Shown here in pieces: positions 48,533 to 60,929 of a stretch of DNA of 64,000 nt (position 1 is its first letter; every line of letters begins with the position of its first letter). A model generated the notes under the pieces. That model searched no databases. It was not told the origin of the DNA and was given only the letters and a program-made list of their open reading frames with translations. Origin of the DNA: Styela clava (taxonomy: Eukaryota > Chordata > Ascidiacea > Stolidobranchia > Styelidae); the NCBI RefSeq assembly GCF_964204865.1, contig NC_135260.1:19266001-19330000 (forward strand). The letters run 5' to 3'. A program made the position numbers and the translations under genes.

Positions 48533-49558
48533 CTTGTAAAACAATGATGCTATTGATATTGGCAGTGGTGCGACTCTCAAGTAATCAGGAACACACTGCG
48601 CTCAACTAGATAGGTACAATATAACTTATCGTCACAAGCTTACCATACGTTGGCGAAATTGCATGCGTGTACCGGACATAGTAAGCTAGATCTAAAAACA
48701 ATACGGTCAAAAATATACCACGTGAGGTAAAACGATTGCTTTCTTGTTTCGAACGCGTATGCTATATAGAGATATAATTAAAAGCATATGGAAGAAATTT
48801 ATATGATCACTTGACGTATATTGAATAATATTTAATGTTGGTAAAAACTATTATTTAATTGGCAATGTTCCAAGCTTGATGCGTATATACACCACTTTAT
48901 ATGTGCGTGCTACATCTATACCCCACACACGATACTGTAATGTGAACTGAATTATGCAAATACAAGGCGAAATGGCTAGGGATGCACGATACTGGATAGA
49001 TACAATCCCCGGAAATGACTGATAGAGCTTATCTGTTGGATGCATTCTTGAAATTCGACCGGGTATCCGGATATGAGCAATATTTATGGATTTCACCCGA
49101 CGAGTTTCGTATAAAAATCATGGCAGTGAAAAAGTGGCAAGCTGTTAATTTCGCTTGATACTACTCGTGAATACAATGTGCGGAAATAACTGTTTAAGCT
49201 AACAGGTTATTCGGGGATAGAGCCTATGTATAAAAAAAAATCTTGTAGAATAATACCAAAAAGTGTAATACCAAAATGTAAAAGGAACCGAGGCAGCAGC
49301 AAAGGCCAATAAAAAAAAAAACTGGCGCAAAGAAGTGACTGGAAACATCTAGCGCCCATCAACAACCTAAAAAGTATCAGAAATATAAATTTTTGTGCAA
49401 CCCATCCATTTACAAAAATCTTTTGGGTTATACAAGTAACATCCTGAATTTAATAATATTACTTTCTTATCCAGCTCTGGACTTCGGTTTGAGTCAATAA
49501 TTTCGACTGTTACTCACTTTACTAGAAAAAATTAATATTACGGCACCCGATTTCAAAA
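48533..49558. other. Upstream region of the M13 peptidase gene
   Basis: The promoter side of the minus-strand peptidase gene. I saw no well-placed TATA or other convincing element, and no coding signal. Confidence 0.35.
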
Positions 49559-49877
49559 TCACTGGGATTCCAGTTCAAATGTGAGCCAGAGGCACCAGCC
49601 TCCGATTCTGCATCTCTGAAGAAAAAAGAATCACCAAAAAAAAAAATCGATAAACAACGTGAAAGGGAATAGCATGCATATTTTATTTGTCCGGAAAAAG
49701 CCGAGCAGATATTTCTTGGATACCGGAGTCTTCTTTTTTGACTAACATCAGTAACCTGGCATATGAAGAGTGTGGGGTCTGTACGCTGAACGCGACTCTT
49801 TTGTTTTCCATTTTCGTAATAGATGGTAATTTCACATTTACAAGAATTTAAAGTCGTAATGACTTGTTTCTTTTGAC
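49559..49877 (-). other. Candidate two-exon end of a small cysteine-rich gene
   Basis: On the minus strand an exon 49877-49756 (acceptor TTTAATAG, donor CAG/GTTACT) encodes NSCKCEITIYYENGKQKSR and ends in TLFICQ. Spliced in phase to 49615-49559 (acceptor TTCTTCAG) it continues RCRIGGWCLWLTFELESQ and a stop. The cysteine density and compatible phase are suggestive. However there is no start exon, no recognised family, and the second exon also reads openly in another frame. It could equally be chance. Confidence 0.2.
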
Positions 49878-50127
49878 CTATTAAATAAGCTATGAAGAAA
49901 ATCAACATTTATTTCGTTACAAAATGATTTCATACCGAATAATAATTTTCCAGATTATAACGTCCTTGTTCATCCGGCTAGGAAACTGGTAAAAATTCTC
50001 AATTTTATACGCTCTAAATTTGGGTTGGGTTGCGCGAGACTAACTTCCTATCTTTTCTCTATGCCTTTATGCTAGTGGATCCGTATGCGTATACTGCAAG
50101 GATACCGTAGCTGGAATAAACATGACT

Positions 50128-50190
50128 ATTCTATTCAATTCAATTAAGCTGGACTCTTTAAGCGTTTTAGCAGGGTTAATTGAATAGAAT
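50128..50190. repeat. Perfect 13-bp inverted repeat
   Basis: ATTCTATTCAATT at 50128-50140 and its exact reverse complement at 50178-50190 could form a hairpin with a 37-base loop. The sequence is very AT-rich, so chance is likely. No function assigned. Confidence 0.4.
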
Positions 50191-50599
50191 ATTTATACGC
50201 TCTGTTCGAAAATAGCGTTGTAAACTCGGGCGAGCGAGCGGAAAATCAGGCAAAATGTCTTTAACTCTACAAGATGTTTCAAAATTCTCTTCGTTACATT
50301 TTGAATCAGCATTTTATTCAAATCAGAACTTACATATCAGTGAATGTTTGTAAACAGAGTTCCCTTGTTCCCACGAAAGGGCATCAGAAAATGTCGTACA
50401 AAAATTTATAAAATATAGCGCATCACCGAGGAAAACATATTAATATACCATTGGAAATATTTCCCCATCCATAACCCTTTTATTATTCAGACACGAAAAG
50501 ATTTTCATTTTATTCACACACGTATTTTATTTTATTATTCAGACACGGAAAGATTTTCATTCTATTCACACTCGTATATGTACTCATCGGGATGCTGTA

Positions 50600-51287
50600 C
50601 AGCAGGGTCGTCCCATCCGTGGCCCGTGGGCCACATGTGGCCCGCCGAAGGTTTCCGAGTGGCCCGCGCGGTATTATTCGAATCTCAATGTCTCTCACAA
50701 GCCATTATTTGAACCTCTAATAAAAAAAACGATTCCTCGTCATTCAAACGCGCGAGAAACACCACCCAGCTATCGAAAGCTTATTTATGTCCCTTTGTGA
50801 GCGTTATTGTGGGAGAGAGATGTTTGAATTTATTTTTATCGTCTGCCAATCTGTCTTTTTTCTGTGAAGCTAGAAGAGGCAGTTTTGATGACCTCAATCT
50901 TTGACAGCACTTAGGCTACTTGTACGAGCAAGTTTTTTCGCGGATGAACCATGTCCAATCCTCCGTGAGATCACTAATTTCTGACAGTCATATAAAAAAT
51001 TTGCATTGCAGCATCGTCCATCGCACCGAACATTGACAAACTTATTGGATAAAAGAGGCGTCATACTTGACATTGAAATATCTATGTGCGATGAAAACTT
51101 TAGACTTAACTGTATCTTCGTATTTTCATTGGTTTTATAATTTTGGTGTGAGAGTTTTGTTTGTTTTTTCAATAATCTGTAGTCGGTGTAGTGAAAACTA
51201 GAACAAAACAAACATATCAAGTGGCCCGCGCAATCATTATTAAACTAAATGTGGTCTTTTGGCCGAAAAGGTTGGACCACCCTTCTG
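50600..51287. mobile_element. hAT-like element with 14-bp terminal inverted repeats
   Basis: The left end CAGCAGGGTCGTCC and the inverted right end CAGAAGGGTGGTCC match at 12 of 14 bases. Next to them are GGCCCGTGGGCCACATGTGG and the inverted counterpart near 51220-51260 (GTGGCCCGCGCAATCATTAT, AAATGTGGTC). This is the common hAT terminal pattern. The 688-bp interior has a 108-residue minus-strand frame at 50894-51220 without recognised transposase motifs. No target-site duplication found. Confidence 0.6.
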
Positions 51288-54200
51288 TACATTGTACACG
51301 CTGTAGTCGGCAGGTTTTCATTTTTGTCAAAATATCTATTGAATGATCATAGATAGGTCATTAACATTCGACTATAAAATGGAAAGCAACGAATCTGTTA
51401 ACCAATTGGCGAAATAATGTAATATATACATGGCATCATCTCATAAGATTAGGTGTTGATAAGGTTAAGAAAAATAACTGCGTATTTCGTTGGGAATGGA
51501 TCAGTTTTAAGGTACTAATATATTTACGGCCTTGTCAGAATTGGCGAAAATATAATCTTGCGAATACAAAGGTGTGGAAATTCTAAAATTAGAGAAAATC
51601 GATAGATACTTCAGAACAAAGGATAAAGATAGTTGCGAAGAATTGGTAATAACATAAGTTGAATGTTTATTAAACGCGGAACACGTTGCAATAGAGAGAA
51701 AAAACGATTTCTGTAAGTGTAATCCATCTCCACGTCAGTGATTATTGTAAGGCGATTAACATGAGTTTTCTACTATAGCGAGAACGAAAAATGATTTGAA
51801 ATGGATTTGTTATTATTGAAAGCACTGCCCTCAAGGTTCACAGAGAACCACAATTAACATGTCTATAGCAGTAGCATAACGTACAATGAAGATTATAGCA
51901 TCAAATTGATACACGAGAAATACATTCCACATAAAGTACTCATGACAAATTCCACAAAAAAATTACACCAATATCAACTTTTGAATGTCTTACAAAATAG
52001 ACAATCTAGGTAACGCAGAAAAAATGTGCACATCAGTAGCTTAGAAAGTTGTAATGCAGAAAATATTAATGGTAACGAAGCGTTGATATACGCAACGCAT
52101 TCTTCTACATTGCTTTCTTCCTCATTCGGAACAGTTGTCGAACTGACATCAATATGATTCCATGAGTGACAACGATTAAGCGTTATATTCGGAAATTGTG
52201 TAAAGATGTTAAAGTACCGATCGATCAATCATGATTTATTAGTGAACACAATATAAATGTATCACAACAAAAAACATTAAAAATAACAGGAGTGGACTAA
52301 CTTGAATTGTGTGACACTGACCAGGAGTCGCGAGGAATCTCGGAAGGTCTTCAGGCAGCGACACCTACAACGATGATCCAGGTTAGTCAGTGGAAAAAAG
52401 TTAACCAAATACCAAAATACTTCAACGAACATTTTAAGAAAAAAATCTAAAAAATAAGAAAATTACCAAATATATATTATAAATGATATATAAAAACATA
52501 ACATTCCGGTTATGAGCAGATTTTTCAAAAACTGCCAATGAAATTACAAAAGATGCAACATGACGTATTGTATAAATCCAACCGGTTCTAGAGAAAGATA
52601 TTTTTTAAGCACATTATACTCGTACGTCTGGTTTATTAAAATTCTTGAGACATTCAAAGGCATGGTAGAATACATCATAAAAATTATTGAGTTTCTGATA
52701 ACAGCTAATGAAAAACCGTATGGAATTAACTGATTGACTCCTGAAATTAAGTGGCGATAAAATTGAACGACTCAAATCTTGATTTCATTAATTTGATAAA
52801 GAACGTATTTTTGTAAACATGACCTTGGAAATATTTACGAATTGGGCTTCCCATATGATTTCCGCAATTATGATCACTCCCAATTTATGGTGTGGTTTCT
52901 TCATCGGTTCATTATTTTGTGTACCAAGTCGAAAGAGCTTTCGCAATACCAGAAACGATATTTCGAATAAAAAGAATAATTTCTTACTTTTGAAAGCGAT
53001 TATTTCTATTAGACTATTTCTATTTTGAGTATGCCATGACCTACTACATGAGACCACTGGCTGTTTTTTAAACTGGCGCATCTGTCGTAATTGGGCTTAA
53101 TTCGTAGGAGTTTAACCGAATTTGAATTATCACAATGAATGCGGTAGAATGTAGATAATTGAAAGTTGAAGATTAATCGAAATCTCAAATCTTATGATGG
53201 ACAAAATTTGATTCTTCATTATCATGAACTGACGTTCATTCAAGGACATTTTTAATGAATTTCCAAGAAAATCAGTTCAAGAAGTTACCCATATAATTAG
53301 GAACGTTATATCAACTTATGTTAAGATATGCAAGATAATGTCTTCAGACGGTAGTCATTATCAATGCCTTTGTTCAGATAAAAGCTTCCCTATGCTTGTG
53401 GAGAGATAAAGTATCGCCTCAACAACAGCATCCATTATCGGTTATTTGCGTTAATTACCACTGCCAATGTTATGATAGGTGATGCCTTTAATTTAGTTGA
53501 ACAAAAGCCGGGCTTTCTCTGCGGGCATGTTGCAAAGACTCTGCCTACGCCGGTATTTATTTCTGTGAACCATGACTCCGTTGTGTCTGTGCGACGAAGT
53601 CCAGCGAAGTTTCCTGGAAAATCGTTCAGCACAAAGAAGGCTAAGTTTGTCGTTAATGCGATTCACAGGTTGTGAACCTGAAGAGTTGCAAATCACTTCA
53701 CTTGGTAATTAACGGATTTACGATGTGTTTCCCGGAAGAGAGAAATTTGAATTCATCATTGCCATGAACAGGTGACTGTGTGATGCTCATCATATCAGCA
53801 CACATACACATGTTGAGTGCAAGCGATAAATGTACATACGATAAATAAATATCAAATTCTATATTATTCGTATCGATATTCAAATAACAGAATGCCATCA
53901 ATAAATATAGGAAAATACTTTATCCTTATTCAAATACTTTTCGTACGTAGAAAGTGGAACTGGCGACTGACGAAATGGCTCAATTTTTTGATTTTTTGGA
54001 TGAAATTGTAAGAAATTACAGCTTTCGCACATACCATGACATCCCAACCTTCGACATTGCATGAAAAATACCGAAATAGCGGTGGGATCGTATTTGTAAT
54101 AGATAATGCGCATATATATATATTATAATCTCAATCCCTCTGTTAGCTTATTGAAAAGGTTGGAAAATGTTATTCACTTATCAAGTATGGTTTTATTACT

Positions 54201-57200
54201 ACTACTAGTAGACAATCAGGATTGTATTTAAATATAGTACGGAAGAGATCGGAATACGTTTCGAAGTAAACGTAATAAAATACACAGAGAGAAACAGCAA
54301 TCCTGTCAATAAACAAATCTTACGTTTGAAAAATCCGCGCTTTTGCCTGGGGGAAGTTCGTTCAAGTGTATGGTTGTTTATTTTCCGGAAAAGAAAAATA
54401 AATCACAATTCTAGGTCTTCAACAACGAGCAAGCGAGGATCATATGCGAAATATATTTGAAAGTTACAATTCAAATATGGACCTGGTCAAAATCATAGAA
54501 ATAACAGTTATGACTACAACTAAATTCAATTTATCTTGAAACAGAAATTTCCAAGGATTCAACTCACTTCCATTAAGTATATTGCAACGTTCCAAGATAT
54601 AGAATAATATAGTTGAACCCTTTTACAAGCTGTTGTCATATGAAGCAGTTCAAGGAATCGCATGGCCAACGAGTTCGAACTGGCAATGGTTAGAAAACTG
54701 TTCATACAATGCCAAGTAATTTTTGTATCCAGTACCAACATGTAAACCAGATGCTATGACCAACACGTTCGAAAAAAAAATTAAACGTTAGTTCTCAAAT
54801 TAATTTTCGACCTAATACCTAAAAAATTTTTCAAAAATGTAATTTTTGATGAAAATTTGACTATATAAAAATCATCAACGAAATATTCCGTACAGCAATA
54901 ACTTAAAAATTGTTCCACAAAATCTTGCAAAAAGCATTTTATGCTTTCGATTTACGACCACTCATTTTGATGAAATGTAAGCTTTGACGAAGCATGTCAT
55001 AAATTCCCAATGGATGATAATAAAAATCTAATAAAGAAGGTTAAATTTCCAGGTATTGGCGGTCAACGCCGTCGCTAGCAGAATAGGGTAACAAACACAC
55101 TTTACGATTCTACTCCCTTTGTTTTCTCTGCGCGTAAATCCTAAACTCCTAATTGCCCATTATTATTGCTTCCCAGTAAAATTGGATTCACGTCAGCGAA
55201 ATCACGTTGATTCTCTCACTTACCTTACGTAAAGTTTTTCTCTCTCATTAACGCCGAACTTGACTCGCACGTTATATCATATACAAGTGCATCGACAACG
55301 TTCATGTCATTAACACGTTGCAGTGGTGCACAGCACCTACCATATTGTCAGGTACTGGTATTCAACTATATTCAAAAGAAAAGAGATTTAAACTTAGGAA
55401 GTTATACAGTTTCACAGGCTTGCTGTAAATAAATTTAGGTACTCTCAAGTGATTCTAAACGCAGAGAAAAGGAAAACAGCGTTAGATATTGATATAATTA
55501 GTTTGAGATGGAGGATGAGTTTTGAATTAGGAACCAATAGAGAAATATGTATGTGTTATAGACAGGTATCTATCTAGCTTATAATTACCAACCTATTTGC
55601 CTAAAAAAGGCATTCATCAATGCGAAGCGCATTTGTGTTGAAAAATTTGAATAAGCCATAGTTTATTTCCGTGATATTCAGCTAAATAAAAACTTATTCC
55701 TATTCTAAATATCTATAGGTTTTAAAATATTACGAATTGGGAAGGAAGGAAATCGAATTGATAGTATTTGACGTAGTTTTATCAGAACTATTCACAATTA
55801 CGTGTAGCATGGCATCATTACATATAAATCTACGCGGAATTTCAGAATAAGTATTATTATGCTCTTCTGCGTTCAATAAGTTCAATAATGGGGTCAGATA
55901 ATGGAAGTTTTAAAACCCAAGGTTCTGTTTGATGTCATTTCAGGATTTTGCAATGTTGTTTCTGATTCAGTCAACATTTTCATCCCTAATATTTTCTCAA
56001 GTAAAATTAAAACATGAACTATTAGGAAACGTATCACACTACCGATGCAAATAGGTACCGCTTTGTTAATAATCTACTGGTATGATATATATATAATGTA
56101 CCGTGGTACTAAGGTACTAAATGTTATCCCCAGGATTCAAAAGCACTCTGAACTTATACGGTTTCGTATGTTCCAATGCAGTTTGGGACAACGCCTGGTT
56201 CGCGTCACATGCAGTAACTAAACGTTTGTTCAGAGTACTTCCGAACCGGATTACCAACTTAACGGCTGGGACTCAAATAACACACTTCATATTGAAAAGA
56301 GTATTTTGAATTTTATATAATACGCATATAACATAGCAGATGATTTTGGCATTGGAGCTAGACGTTTTTCATAACCAGACTGAGATAGAAAAATGTTCAA
56401 AATCAAGATACTTTCAATTACATTAATGAAGTTGTAGATTGATGTGATTGAAAATATTTTTATTTTGTTAACCTTGGTATGTAATTGTGTTTGTAAAGAG
56501 GTTTTGATAAATAACGGACTCGAGTTTGTCGAAAATGGGTTTGCATACCAGCTATATGGAACTTCAACAACCCCTATACGCCGAACCTATTGTGTACGCT
56601 TCCATATGAGCAAAAACTTTAGATCGATTTTAAAAAAATACTCCTCTTTTTTGTATCGTTTTTATAAAAATACCGTATAAAGTATGATTGTGTTATGACT
56701 GAAAAGATAAAATATCACCTATAAGGTACTTATCATCGTGTTTTGTAAAAGATTCAGCGATTTCCGACAGTCATACTTCTATAGTAAAATTTTTAACTTT
56801 TGTTGTTTTCGCGGTCTCGGTCGGCTTGGGAAGTATTGAGCATAAAATTTTGATTTGGTTAGCATAGAAATAATGAAGCGTAATGAAATTGAGAAAATGA
56901 TTGAAATCTGAAATGAATGTCCGAATATGGACCTAATACGATAAGGAGTGAGTAGTCTTTACAACGCCGGGGATAGTAAAATACGTTTTACTAAGAATTT
57001 CATGATCACAGATTCGATTCTTAAGTTAATACCGTGCGTGCACTTGTATCAGCGCGCCGATGCAAATTTAACAGAAATTCAACTTGTTCATAAATCCTCC
57101 TGAACGTGTTGTTAATTGATTAAATTGATTAGGCCAGTATTAAACTAAAACAATATCCTTTTTTGCTTGCTGGAACCGACCAGCTTGAAGAAATGAGTGT

Positions 57201-57440
57201 TACATAAATCCCATGAAGCAGGAAATCGCATCTCATACCGCGTGATGTGAAAAGCACGTACCAGACTGTAAGAAGAAACATGGTAACGGTTTGAATGAAA
57301 ACAAAATAATCAATTTTATACGCAAGTCGATGTTTTGCAAGACTCACGCAAGGCGTTCGGGTGAACGATAGATATAAATCAATTGAATAGAAAACAATGA
57401 GCACCCTAATTGCACTGTTGATCTATACAGAATTTTAGTG
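51288..57440. other. Long stretch without a supported gene
   Basis: AT-rich sequence between the peptidase and zinc-finger genes. Weak minus-strand exon candidates are described separately (51974-52364). Frames on both strands at 53435-53696 overlap in a GC-richer patch and may mark an old repeat. A TA-rich run lies at about 54110-54125. Nothing else could be supported. Confidence 0.4.
51974..52364 (-). other. Candidate terminal exon pair of an unknown secreted or GPI-type protein
   Basis: Minus-strand exon 52364-52302 could read CRCLKTFRDSSRLLVSVTQF. It joins in phase to 52142-51974, which reads STTVPNEEESNVEECVAYIN followed by a hydrophobic C-terminus (LPLIFSALQLSKLLM) and stop. A hydrophobic tail after a polar stretch would suit a GPI signal. 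The acceptor of the first exon has a poor polypyrimidine tract, no upstream exon is seen, and no family is recognised. Probability of being real is low. Confidence 0.15.
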
Positions 57441-57726
57441 TAGATATTTTCAACTGAAGTTGACAATTAGTGTACATTTTGAATTTTCGTTGTTGTGGAT
57501 TTTCATGATAGTGCAGTTAATGTTCACAGCACTAGCACGAAAAGTTTATTATCTTCAGATTTAAATTGTATTTATTAAAAAGATAGATATTTTCAACTGA
57601 AGTTGACAATTAGTGTACATTTTGAATTTTCGTTGTTGTGGATTTTCATGATAGTGCAGTTAATGTTCACAGCACTAGCACGAAAAGTTTATTATCTTCA
57701 GATTTAAATTGTATTTATTAAAAAAT
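57441..57726. repeat. 143-bp tandem duplication, essentially identical copies
   Basis: The unit starting TAGATATTTTCAACTGAAGT at 57441 is repeated from 57584. The copies are identical for about 141 bases, ending in a run of A where they begin to differ. It lies about 200 bases upstream of the zinc-finger gene ATG. Such identity means either a very recent duplication or an assembly artefact. Confidence 0.95.
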
Positions 57727-57922
57727 ACGGCAGGTGATTTGACCCATGTTTGAAATAATTACGATATTCCTTTCATAAAGTTGTACTGCAGCTGATTTTA
57801 CGAGGGGAGCAAATGAATATGTGAGTGATGTGACGTCTAAAGTTTCTCTTTGAATTTCCAGGATTTAGCTATAAGAAATGTGTTAAATTCTTGTTTGTCA
57901 GCACACAACCAGTATTTCAGAC

Positions 57923-60466
57923 ATGAATTCTTTCCGTGCATTCAAATTGAAGTTGCCGAAAAAAACTGACGAGGAAACCACAAAGAATTGGAACAGTGAG
58001 TCCTCAGGTCAGGTTACAATAACAAGCGACACGAAGTATTTCCATGCGGGAGAAGATCGATATAAAAACTTTGCGAGTCCCAATGTTTCCATTCCAGATT
58101 TTTCATCTTATGGGGGCCCCCCGTATTATTCAAAACATGCCGTAGATGAGGACCTTTGTTTTATGCAAAGAAATACAAGCAGTGAAAAGTCGGATGTATC
58201 CCAGCCAGGGTTTTCTATGATACAGAGAAGATTCGCTGCACCGCTGTTTACTAGCATGTTTAGTTCTCAAAATCCCGTATCATGCCCGACGTTCGGTATG
58301 TATAATCCATTACCGGAAGTCATGAACCGTTCGACGGAAACTACAACAGCTGCAAGTGTTACACCAAAGCATGCCACGCCGACAGTTACACTTTTTGGGG
58401 GATGCGCTTCGCCGCCACTCAATGACAGCGATACCAGTTCGAAGTGCTCATCTTCGCCTGGTAGTATTGATTCGGGTTACCAAGCTGGTAGCCTAGATTT
58501 ACTTGAAGAGTCAATGAATGTGTCTGATACTGACGTCAAGCAAGAAGTAGAAAAAAGAGAAGGCTCATTCGAATGCTCATTTTGCAAACGAACATTCTCC
58601 TATCTATGCCATTTGAAAGTGCATGAAAGGGTAAATAACATTATAATTCAACAACCTTTATGTACCGCCACCCCTTATAGTATTCTATACATTATCACAT
58701 TTGCGCTTATGATAAAAAGCAGTCCATTCGATCTTTGCCTAATTGCCTAATTGCTTACCCCACTCAGAAATAAATAAATGTCAAACGCCAATAATAACTG
58801 AGGCTCATGCTTAAAATTAGAATAGACGAGGACGCTGTGGGTACGCTTTTTTGACACGTATATAATCCCTGTGGACGAACCACCAACAGAAGGCTATGTA
58901 CCCCTTTTTGCACTAACTTTATTCCCCCACGTGTCTTACGTCATTTGCTGTCAGGTCGTCAAACTTGCGTCAACGTCTAAAACCAATTCATTTTGTGGAC
59001 TCTAATATTTCAATAAATATTAACTTTTTAAGGTACACACGGGAGAGAAACCATATCTCTGCAAATTTTGTCCTCAGCAGTTTAGCCAGCTTGGATCACT
59101 GACAGTACACATGCGAATACACACTGGTGCTAAACCTTACCAGTGCCGAGAATGTTCCAAAAATTTTCGACATGTCAACAGCCTTCGTCGTCACCAAAGA
59201 CAGGTTGGTGAAAATCGTCACTGTAATTGGAAGTGCCATCCTACGATTCGGCAAAATTGATAAGAAAATAGAATATTCTCAAACTTTTGTTTTTTCCACC
59301 GTATCTCCTATACTAAAAATATCGATAAACTTGATATATGACGTGTCTAATCTAATTGGTTTGGTTGTGACAAATAGCCTAATTTTTTTTATGTTATTTT
59401 TACCAAGGTTCATAACATGACCGCCACACAGCTTGCACCGGTGTTAGACAAGCGTGTGAAACTTGAACAAATGCAAGAGCAGTATCGAGTCAATGACAGA
59501 AGTGTAGAAGACAGCGAATCTAAAAGGAAACGAACAGCAGTTGATGCACGTGCATTATATCACCAACAAATCTTTCAGCCTTACAATCACGGTTATTTTG
59601 CTCAGAGAAATATTTTCCCCGGTATAGCACCAGGGATGTTGTGGCCGCAGAAAAGTGTCATTGCTCCCAGTCAAGGAGGCATCGTGTCAAATTTGGATCG
59701 TTGTGAATACAACAATAAAGTCATCCAAGACCTGGAAGATACACGGAGATGTAAAAAATTTGGGCAAGATGTGAAATCTGGAATTCAAAATGCTGCAGAA
59801 GCTCTTCTTTCATTGTCAGATTCTACTACACCATTACCCAGAAAGAATCTTGCTCCCAAGACATGGAGACCTTTTATGACGGAAGAAGACGAGGAAAAAC
59901 CTTTGAAAATTGAACGTGGAGAAATTTCCCACACTGATAATAGGAACGGCACTGGTCACGGACAACACAGAAATATGAAATCGATACCAACTTTTCCCCC
60001 TCCATATTCAGGAAATGCTTCAAAAAATGAAAGAATAACACATTTGAAGCAGGAGATGACAAAGCTCCCCCGCTTAATTCCGATCTCGGTGGTAAGGAGC
60101 GAAAGGGCATTTCTAAAACCACAAGGCTCATATTTTCCTGTTTATAAAAGTCAAGAAGAACAACATATCAGTCCATACATATCGCCGTATTTAGGGCCAC
60201 CGCCACCGTCCCTTCGCGGGGAACAGCAGCAGCCAAACGAACGCTCTGACAAGAAAGAATCGAATCTGCAGGTGGCTGCCGGCGAGAACCTGGCTAGGTA
60301 TTGGAATTTCAATGAACATTCGTCAAAAGAAGACGATTCGTCTGATGAAGGATTTTTATCTTCTTGTTCCACCGGGGAAGGTAAAACCCCAAGTTCCAAA
60401 TCAGAAGGTTTGGAAGTAATTGCTGAACATGAAGGGAAATCTATTTCCAGAGAAGTTTCAGTTTGA
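57923..60466 (+). CDS. Three-finger C2H2 zinc-finger protein, probable transcription factor
   Basis: Three coding exons: 57923-58630, 59033-59203 and 59408-60466, phase 0 throughout, 645 residues. Three consecutive C2H2 fingers occupy about residues 218-295: finger 1 has CSFCKRTF and ends at the exon 1/2 border ([11 protein letters not shown]), finger 2 [17 protein letters not shown], finger 3 CRECSKNF and HVNSLRRH, its last histidine coming from exon 3. HTGEKPY and HTGAKPY linkers show DNA-binding Krueppel-type fingers, so a nuclear role is likely. The N-terminus is rich in Ser/Thr/Pro ([10 protein letters not shown]). The C-terminus has GPPPPS, a QQQ run and a Ser/Glu-rich end. The start at 57923 follows TATTTCAG directly, implying a 5' UTR exon or leader upstream. 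AATAAA lies at 60923-60928. I cannot assign it to a named orthologue. Confidence 0.9.
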
Positions 60467-60783
60467 TTTGAGTCTTCAAAGTTCACAAAACTGTCAGCTT
60501 GTTGTGATAATCAATTACAAGGTGGCACACGAAAAACAGAACCCGTAAATGCCCCATAACTACCCATAATTACTTCCGTGAATATGGAGTAATTATTTGA
60601 TTTTGTTTACACTTGAACTTCTGTTTGTGTATGATTATAGCCAAAAGTTTCAGGAATTTGGGACGTTTTGCACAAAAGCTATGTTCTCTCTAGATTATGT
60701 CAAAATGAGACCGACTTGCACCCGCTGCGCAAAATGGTCAATCACTAGCAAGCACCCCTATATGTGAATTTCCCCGATTTTGG
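60467..60783. other. Zinc-finger gene 3' UTR
   Basis: AT-rich sequence downstream of the stop codon, probably 3' UTR continuing to the AATAAA at 60923-60928. Nothing else recognised. Confidence 0.4.
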
Positions 60784-60908
60784 CCGCAATCTTGAGTTCA
60801 CCAATTGTTTGAGGATTGTTCTGATATTTATTGCCCTTTAACTGCGATTGCAGTCTTGAGTTCACCAATTGTTTGAGGATTGTTCTGATATATATTGCCC
60901 TTTAAATA
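60784..60908. repeat. 64-bp tandem duplication in the zinc-finger 3' UTR
   Basis: CTTGAGTTCACCAATTGTTT at 60791 recurs at 60855, offset 64 bases. About 51 bases match with one substitution (GATATTTATTG against GATATATATTG). It ends just before the candidate AATAAA. Confidence 0.9.
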
Positions 60909-60929
60909 TCCCCACAGATACGAATAAAT

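Noticed and set aside
50128..50190. ATTCTATTCAATT inverted repeat, considered as a spliced-leader gene
   Set aside because: It only partly resembles the leader known from Ciona; there is no proper donor after it and no Sm-site context. An AT-rich chance hairpin is simpler.
50894..51220. 108-residue minus-strand frame inside a hAT-like element
   Set aside because: No hAT transposase block could be read; I treat it as the interior of a non-autonomous element.
53435..53696. Overlapping open frames in a GC-richer patch
   Set aside because: Open on both strands with no recognised family; probably an old repeat.
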